Shown here: piece by piece, positions 58,055-64,000 of the stretch
How the letters are laid out: each line of letters opens with the position of its first letter
Numbering within the stretch: the stretch's first letter is position 1
NCBI RefSeq assembly: GCF_963855985.1
Contig: NC_087104.1
Coordinates: 8,618,001 to 8,682,000, forward strand
DNA: 64,000 nucleotides
Direction: 5' to 3'
From: Ostrinia nubilalis
Lineage: Eukaryota; Arthropoda; Insecta; Lepidoptera; Crambidae
Notes under the pieces: generated by a model
Told to the model about the DNA's origin: nothing
What the model saw: only the letters and a program-made list of their open reading frames with translations
Database searches by the model: none
Translations under genes and position numbers: made by a program

Positions 58055-58904
58055 AATAATAATTACGAGCTGTGTTTGTAATAGAAACTTAACTGAAAAT
58101 AGTAGTATTGTGAATCAGTAATTAGACAGTGTTAGCATTATGTAGGATAAATCTTCAAAAGGAGTCATAAAGCTTATGGCAAAACGATGGAGGTGATAGG
58201 TATTGTACCTACTGCTCTTTACGTCAACTTAGGTACGATTAATTGATATTTTTGCTATCCTGACTTTAGGTCTACTACTCGACAAACGCCTTCCTCAAAC
58301 ATTTCTCAAATATCGTAGCTACGCCGTGCTACATGGTGCTACTACTCCGCTACAATGTCCGTGTACCATGTTACATGCTACGAAAACTTTCAGCTATTCT
58401 CTTGTTTACTCTACAACTCTATTAAAATACCAATGAGTTCAACTCTATTAATTGTATGTATATGACACACATTGCATAACTAGTTATGATGATAATTGAA
58501 ATTGAAGTCACATTTAAACTTTTCAACCAAATGAACGGCCCTCAACGGCTATGATTTTTTTATTACCTCACATTAAGTAACTTGTGCCTTCTTCCATCAT
58601 TTAAAAGGTATAAAAGGATGCCCCGCGAGGGTCAGGACAGCACGTGACGCATAACCTCGGCAATACAAGCGGGAATATGGCAGCCATCAACATGAAATAT
58701 GGGGCTCGTGAACTCATTTATAAGCAGGAACTGGATATATGAACTTACGAGTACAAAATGTATGTGAAAGTCAATTTGTGACCGCAATGAAGGTGTGCCT
58801 TAAGATTTTTGGAGTGGGAATTGTATTTAATCTTCTATACTTATAATAAATCTGTAGAGAGGTCAATTCTGTACATGAAATATATTTTCAAAATAACTAT
58901 CAGG

Positions 58905-58952
58905 GGGTGATTAGTGATCGATACTGATGCCAAAAATGCAATCAGTAAAATT

Positions 58953-58997
<45 letters not shown>

Positions 58998-59483
58998 ATG
59001 TTCCTTATAGAAACAAAAACTACTCGACGGATTTTAACGAAATTTGGTACAATTATTCTTCATACTCCTGGGCAGGTTATAGGATACTTAGGAATTCCCA
59101 CGGGAACGGGAATTAGCGGGAAAATCCTTTTGTATGAAAAATCTAAACCGCTTAAGTTAGACGCTTGAAATTTGGCATGCAGGTACCTTAGTAAACCTAA
59201 AGCTTAGTTACAACAGGATATTGCAAAATTCCCACGGGAACGGGAGTTAGCGGGAAAAAACATTTGTATGAACAATCTAAACCGCTTAAGTTAGACGCTT
59301 GAAATTTGGCATGCAGGTACCTTAGTAAACTTAAAGCTTAGTTACTACAGGATATTGCAAAATTCCCACGGGAACGGGAGTTAGCGGGGAAAAACATTTG
59401 CATGAAAAAATCTAAACTGCGTAAGATCAGATGAAGGGGGTAAAACGGGATTCACGCGTACGAAGTCGCGGGCGGCCGCTAGT
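58905..59483 (+). repeat. Dispersed repeat with (GTCT)n and three internal copies
   Basis: A (GTCT)n run at about 58955-58995, then three tandem partial copies (about 59090-59220, 59220-59355, 59355-59450) of a segment with aattcccacgggaacgggag. Ends CGCGGGCGGCCGCTAGTT. Spacing of the clear copies is about 135 bp. Confidence 0.75.
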
Positions 59484-59746
59484 TAGAAAATAAAAAGTTG
59501 AAATCCTTTAATTCCAGGCACCTTTAAACCTTGCTTGATCTTATATGGGTCATAATAAGTGAGTTAAAATTGTAACATAGAAAGTACCTATTAAAAGATT
59601 TAGTATACCACCTAACACACTAGGTAGGTACTTTTTATTCGCCATCACATCTGAGGAAATGAGCAGTAACTATTATTTATTTACTCTTATGTTTTAAGCA
59701 GTCTCGGTGAAATTATCGGCGGGCAGTGAATTCCAGTCTCTAGCTG

Positions 59747-61045
59747 TACGTGGGACACTATTTAAGTTGTGAGCCTAACTATGAAAACAAAGTAGTTTAT
59801 TATTAAAATGATATTGATTGCGTTTATTGGTATTGTCTTTCATGATTTATGTACTTTTTAATGTGTCCGAAACACTTTTCATAGCATTTTTTCCACTCAG
59901 CTTGAGGCACCTCCAAAGCATGGTTTTTGACCGCACCGACAGTTGCTTCTGGCTACATAAATCGCTGTTCACGCATTCAATTTTAATATATGGGTACCAA
60001 AAGAAGTGTTTAGATTCCAAGCAAGAATTTTGTAGCGTTGAACCTGTTTATTTCATATTATTTTGAGTGTTCAAATAGTCAGTTGTTTGACGAGACGTGT
60101 AAAAGCTCACATTTTCGTCACGAATGGCGATTCGACTATGCTGGTCAGTTTCCCTTATTAAACTGAAGACTTTTGGAAAAAAAGTGGCTGTTTACTATTA
60201 AGAATTAACCATTCTAAATTTCTCTAGTAAAGTTTCTGTCATATAATCGGGTATTTCGGAAAAATAAGCGACCGTAAGTTTCAAAGTGTTCCGAGCGCAT
60301 GGGACTTTTGTTGGAATTGGTTCATCTTAAAACACCTCCATAGTCGATAGCTGTTTATTTTCAGGATCATTATGCATAGATCCTTAATTTGTCAACTGTC
60401 ACAATTTTAAAAACGTCTTTTAAAGCTTTTTAAACTTATTTATCAAACATTTCCAAGGACTAAACGACACAAGCGTCCTATTAAGCGTTTGAAAAATTTT
60501 GTGACATCCAGCGAGAAAAAAACGTGTTAACCAAAATATGATCATACAATATTTTATTACTGCTAGTGGAATTAATGCCTAGGATTATCTCAATCCTACG
60601 ATATATCACATGACGAGATTTCTCTTCCATTTTTCTGACAACATCAATGTTTTCCGCCACTATTAGTCATTTTGGACGACTTTCGCAAAGTTCACTGGTG
60701 AGCCAATGACATACAATATTATACTTCATAAACTAGCGTTTTACAATGGTCAAGAACAGATCTTTATCACCAAAAGTGAAATTTAGCTGACCGCTTCAGT
60801 TTTGTATTGATTAACCACGTCGAAAATCATAATAACTCTTCGCGCAAAAATTTCCGCAAGTCAATTCCATGTTTTTGTAGTCAAGATAATTTTCAATTCA
60901 ATGTTAATAATACAAAACGTGCTCAAATGATAAAAAGTTTTGAATAAGGTTGTAGTCAAAAATGTCAAACTTTTCATTAAAAGTATCAGATATCGTCTAA
61001 CAGCACGTTATGTTGTCGAGGCTCACAACTTAAACAGTGCCCTAG
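59747..61045 (-). mobile_element. Dead mariner transposon
   Basis: About 25-bp inverted ends (GGGACACTATTTAAGTTGTG at the left; the inverse of GGGCACTGTTTAAGTTGTG at the right) bound about 1.3 kb. Minus-strand remnants of a mariner transposase are seen: a start MELTCGNF then YYDFRRG in another frame, and near the end AVKNHALEVPQAEWKKCYEK. Stops and frameshifts make it inactive. One copy, age old. Confidence 0.85.
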
Positions 61046-61504
61046 TATGCAACCGAAAAGAGTGGTAACATAATAATAATATGCTTCATGCACTGAAATT
61101 TTTCCATCCAATATTTTCCGCCCAACCAATTTTTATAAACGCGCTATCCAGATTAGAGATTGATCATAAATTAGGTGTTCACATAAAAGGCTTACCTAAT
61201 CTGTGGACACATTACGAAGGTTGCCATTCCCAAAAACTGCAAAGTAGGTTGGAAAAGTATTGAGTCACGGAGCATTAGGCAGCGTGTCGTGCCGCGTATG
61301 ATATTTTAGCAAGCATTAATCTCCAGTAAGGAATACGGGCAAAAAGGTCAAAGGGCGAGTGCAGGTCAACCGCAGCGGGCGGTCCTCTGGGTCCAAATTC
61401 CATAAATGGTATCACTACGAAAATAGCATACAGGGTGAGCTATCTTGGAGGGCGTGGTTGGTCAACAAAACTATTAGAAATCACGACAAATTGTTGAAGG
61501 AGTA

Positions 61505-61680
61505 TCAGGGCCCTCGCCCGCGGCGACTTTTTGTCGCGCGTTTCGTAAATAACATCTTCGCTACTAACGCGCGTTAGTCGCATTTGCAACGCACTACAGA
61601 AATGATGCCAACGCGCTACTAACGCGCTACAGCAGCGCGACTGCATCGCTACAAAAAGTCGCCGTGGACGAGGGCCCTCA
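61505..61680. repeat. Foldback MITE, GC-rich
   Basis: Arms AGGGCCCTCGCCCGCGGCGA and the inverse of AGGGCCCTCGTCCACGGCGA. Centre rich in CTACTAACGCGC words. Confidence 0.85.
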
Positions 61681-61869
61681 GAGCCAGTTTTGGTCAATAA
61701 CAATAGTACTAAATTGGAATTCCATAAAATGTTTTAGGTACCTACTTACTCAAACCTGGAGTAGAAATTATTGTGAAGATAGAGTCCTGGAGAATAGGTG
61801 TACAGGTAAACTAAAGAGCAAATATTGTTTTAGATTAAGGCAACAAAATAATTCAACTGCGTATTCAAG

Positions 61870-62010
61870 ATTCTAGGAACGCTAGTTCAATCCCCGTCTA
61901 TTACTGGACTATTGTGGTGAACCCACTCATAACACAATACATACTAACGTGCACATTATTGTTTGCTTAAAGGAGTTAATTTGATTCGACAAATTACTTG
62001 TTACACATTT
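61870..62010 (+). repeat. tRNA-derived SINE fragment
   Basis: Has the degenerate B box AGTTCAATCCCC followed by gtggtgaacccactcataac, as in 7660-7800. Confidence 0.55.
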
Positions 62011-63529
62011 GGTTGCCTAAATACGTATCGGATGCTTTTATGTATTTGCTTTATTGCGTAAAGGAGTAACAAATATCCTCATAAATACTCCTTTATACTT
62101 TTTAAGCCACGTATACTTGAAAGATTCACCCTGTATACTATACACACTTGCTTTATGGTAGCGTCTAAGTGCGTCGGCCTCGCATCAAAAGGGACTCTTA
62201 TAATGACATGGACATACTTACGAGCATTCTTCGAAGCGTAACCTTTTTATTAGGTTCAAGATGTAATAATATAATATTAGTATTTAGTTCTGGTGCTTGT
62301 CTGCCTGTGGGTAAAAAATCAAAATTTGATTACCTTACAACAATAATTGAGGTAAAAACTTCACTTAGATTCTCTAGGCTTTACGAGTATTAGCAGGCCT
62401 GTTCATCTCCGCGAGTTTACTTCGAAAACATAACACGCACGATGGCCCACCTACAGGATACTATTCGACAAGGCCTCACATACGAGTGAACATTGACTCA
62501 CGCACGCGTATTCTTGTGTATGATGGAAGAAAATAAAGAAAATAGTGTACTAAATACTGTGCAGTATTTAACTGCCTAAATGTACTTTACCTAACTTTTA
62601 CCTTACTTTACCTAAATGTACTCTACCTAATGTACTTTTTTAAGTTGCCTCAAGACACTGAGAGGTAAAGAAGTAGTTAATATTATTCATGATAATTCAT
62701 GCTAAATCAAGTATTTCCTCCGCCATTTTCCGCAGTTTGGCACCTCACGTCACATCATTTTACCGAAGTCAGCCTTATAGCTTCGGCGCAGTGCCGATCA
62801 CTGACGTTTGTCAAAAAAATGGTGCTTGACTCTTGAGACAGGCTAAATTACACCATATTGTTAATGACATTGAGCATACATTTTTTTAAATACCTTCGCG
62901 AAGTAAAACTTCTGTACGTAGTATGTACTTATTATTATTCTGTGGTATTAGTGCGGGATTTGAGAGTCGAGATCGAGAGGAAAAACAAAAGAAAAACGTT
63001 TTCGTAGATAAAAAAGAATGACATTTCTCGGTGGCCATGGTGTTGCGTGGCCAAGAAGTGCAGCCTTTAATGCAATAAAATCACAACCGTACTCATGAAA
63101 ATTAATAAAACAAAAGATTATAAAACCAAATGTTTAATTTGAGTAAAAATGAATAACCACCAAGAAACTTTAAACGAAACTGAGCGAAATAATAATTAAT
63201 TTTGTTCTGTTTTATACTAACACTAAACTATTAAATGGAAAGTTGGAACATGATTATGTGGAACAGTCCGTTTTGAAGGAAAAGTTTTAATGAGCAAAGA
63301 CGAGCTATTGAACTAGTCTAGAAGAAGGCACATACTCGTACACTAAATAAAGGTCGCTAAACTTTTAGGTTTCATGAACTAACCAACATTTTACTAATTT
63401 AAGATTACCATTAACATGTTCTTCACGCCCGTTTAATTTCCACAACTATGACGTCATTAATGTGGATGTTTTAAACGTAGGGAAAATTACGCCCGTATTA
63501 ACAAAAAATACTATTATGTCTCAAAATGG
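62011..63529. other. Non-coding AT-rich region
   Basis: No supported gene or bounded repeat. Short repeats of ctttacctaa near 62,585-62,635. Confidence 0.4.
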
Positions 63530-63606
63530 TTCGTGTGTCACCCTGTGCGCGTGGACGCACAGAGCTCTATTCAACGCTGTGCGTTCGATTTGCTGCTTCA
63601 CTTACC
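63530..63606. repeat. Fragment of the 25487 repeat family
   Basis: Shares GCGCGTGGACGCACAGAGC and TTCAACGCTGTGCGTTCGAT with 25520-25600. Confidence 0.6.
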
Positions 63607-64000
63607 TTACTACCTTAGTAAAAATCGATTTCTATTGTGTCTCGTTTCGCTAGTACTTGAAGGGTGACATGTCTAAACAGGAGTAATTAAGCATGTGACT
63701 AAAATGTCCTATGATAATTATTTAAATTGGAATCCATTACGATCCATTAGCACATTTTCTTTGTTAACAATAGTTACCTAGATCTTCTTCTTACTTAATC
63801 TGATGAACCAAACGAAAAAGTCTACATAGAGTCTATTTTGGCTTAGACATCAATCGCAAGTCGTATCCAAAAAAGGTAACTAAGTACTCGAAACACATTA
63901 ACAGTGATAAAACATGCAAAAGGTAGAGAAGTACCTATAGAGTACCAATCCTGTAATAGAGCGACAGACAAACAAAAGCTTTCAACTAATCGTGGGTAAA

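Overview
This is a window of an insect nuclear genome, most likely a moth or butterfly. The evidence is intron-rich genes with GT-AG splice sites, an AT-rich background, and many repeat families of lepidopteran type: LINE tails ending in (TGA)n, Helitron ends, foldback MITEs, tRNA-derived SINEs and a mariner. No reference was searched, so gene identities rest on recognised protein motifs, and exon limits rest on splice signals and codon phase.

Layout. (1) About 165-29,066, minus strand: the first 44 coding exons of an axonemal dynein heavy chain of the DNAH10 type. They run from the start codon to the end of AAA1, and the gene continues off the left edge. Its introns hold two 5S rRNA genes, a retroposed U2 snRNA fragment and many transposons. 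Four of its exon-intron junctions are copied in tandem in units of 157-191 bp. (2) 29,067-30,262: short intergenic stretch. (3) 30,263-43,352, minus strand: a three-exon gene for a secreted 1,291-residue protein with one chitin-binding type-2 domain and a very long low-complexity tail. Its first coding exon is 22 nt and its first intron is about 8.8 kb and full of transposons. (4) 44,676-44,887: one unidentified exon-like segment. (5) 45,212-52,001, minus strand: a tandem cluster of glycine N-acyltransferase-like GNAT genes. Two copies look intact (C, D), one lacks a first exon (B) and one carries two frameshifts (A). (6) 52,002-64,000: no gene that I can support, only repeats, including a dead mariner.

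The genes do not form a functional unit: sperm or cilium motility, cuticle or other extracellular matrix, and acyl-CoA metabolism sit side by side. The most unusual material is in the mobile DNA. A two-copy element family (41,696-43,094 and 56,852-58,054) has GGGTG/CACCC-type ends, 9-bp target duplications and AT-rich arms built of inverted hexamer arrays. It also has a (GCTT)n array and a GC-rich hairpin whose arms differ between the copies by paired, compensating changes. A second pair (22,431-23,107 and 35,422-36,107) carries an open THAP-domain first exon. Also notable are a twin-primed LINE with perfect target duplications, a LINE tail inserted 14 bp from a splice acceptor whose pyrimidine tract was rebuilt by the target duplication, and a probable 7-nt dynein microexon needed to keep frame.
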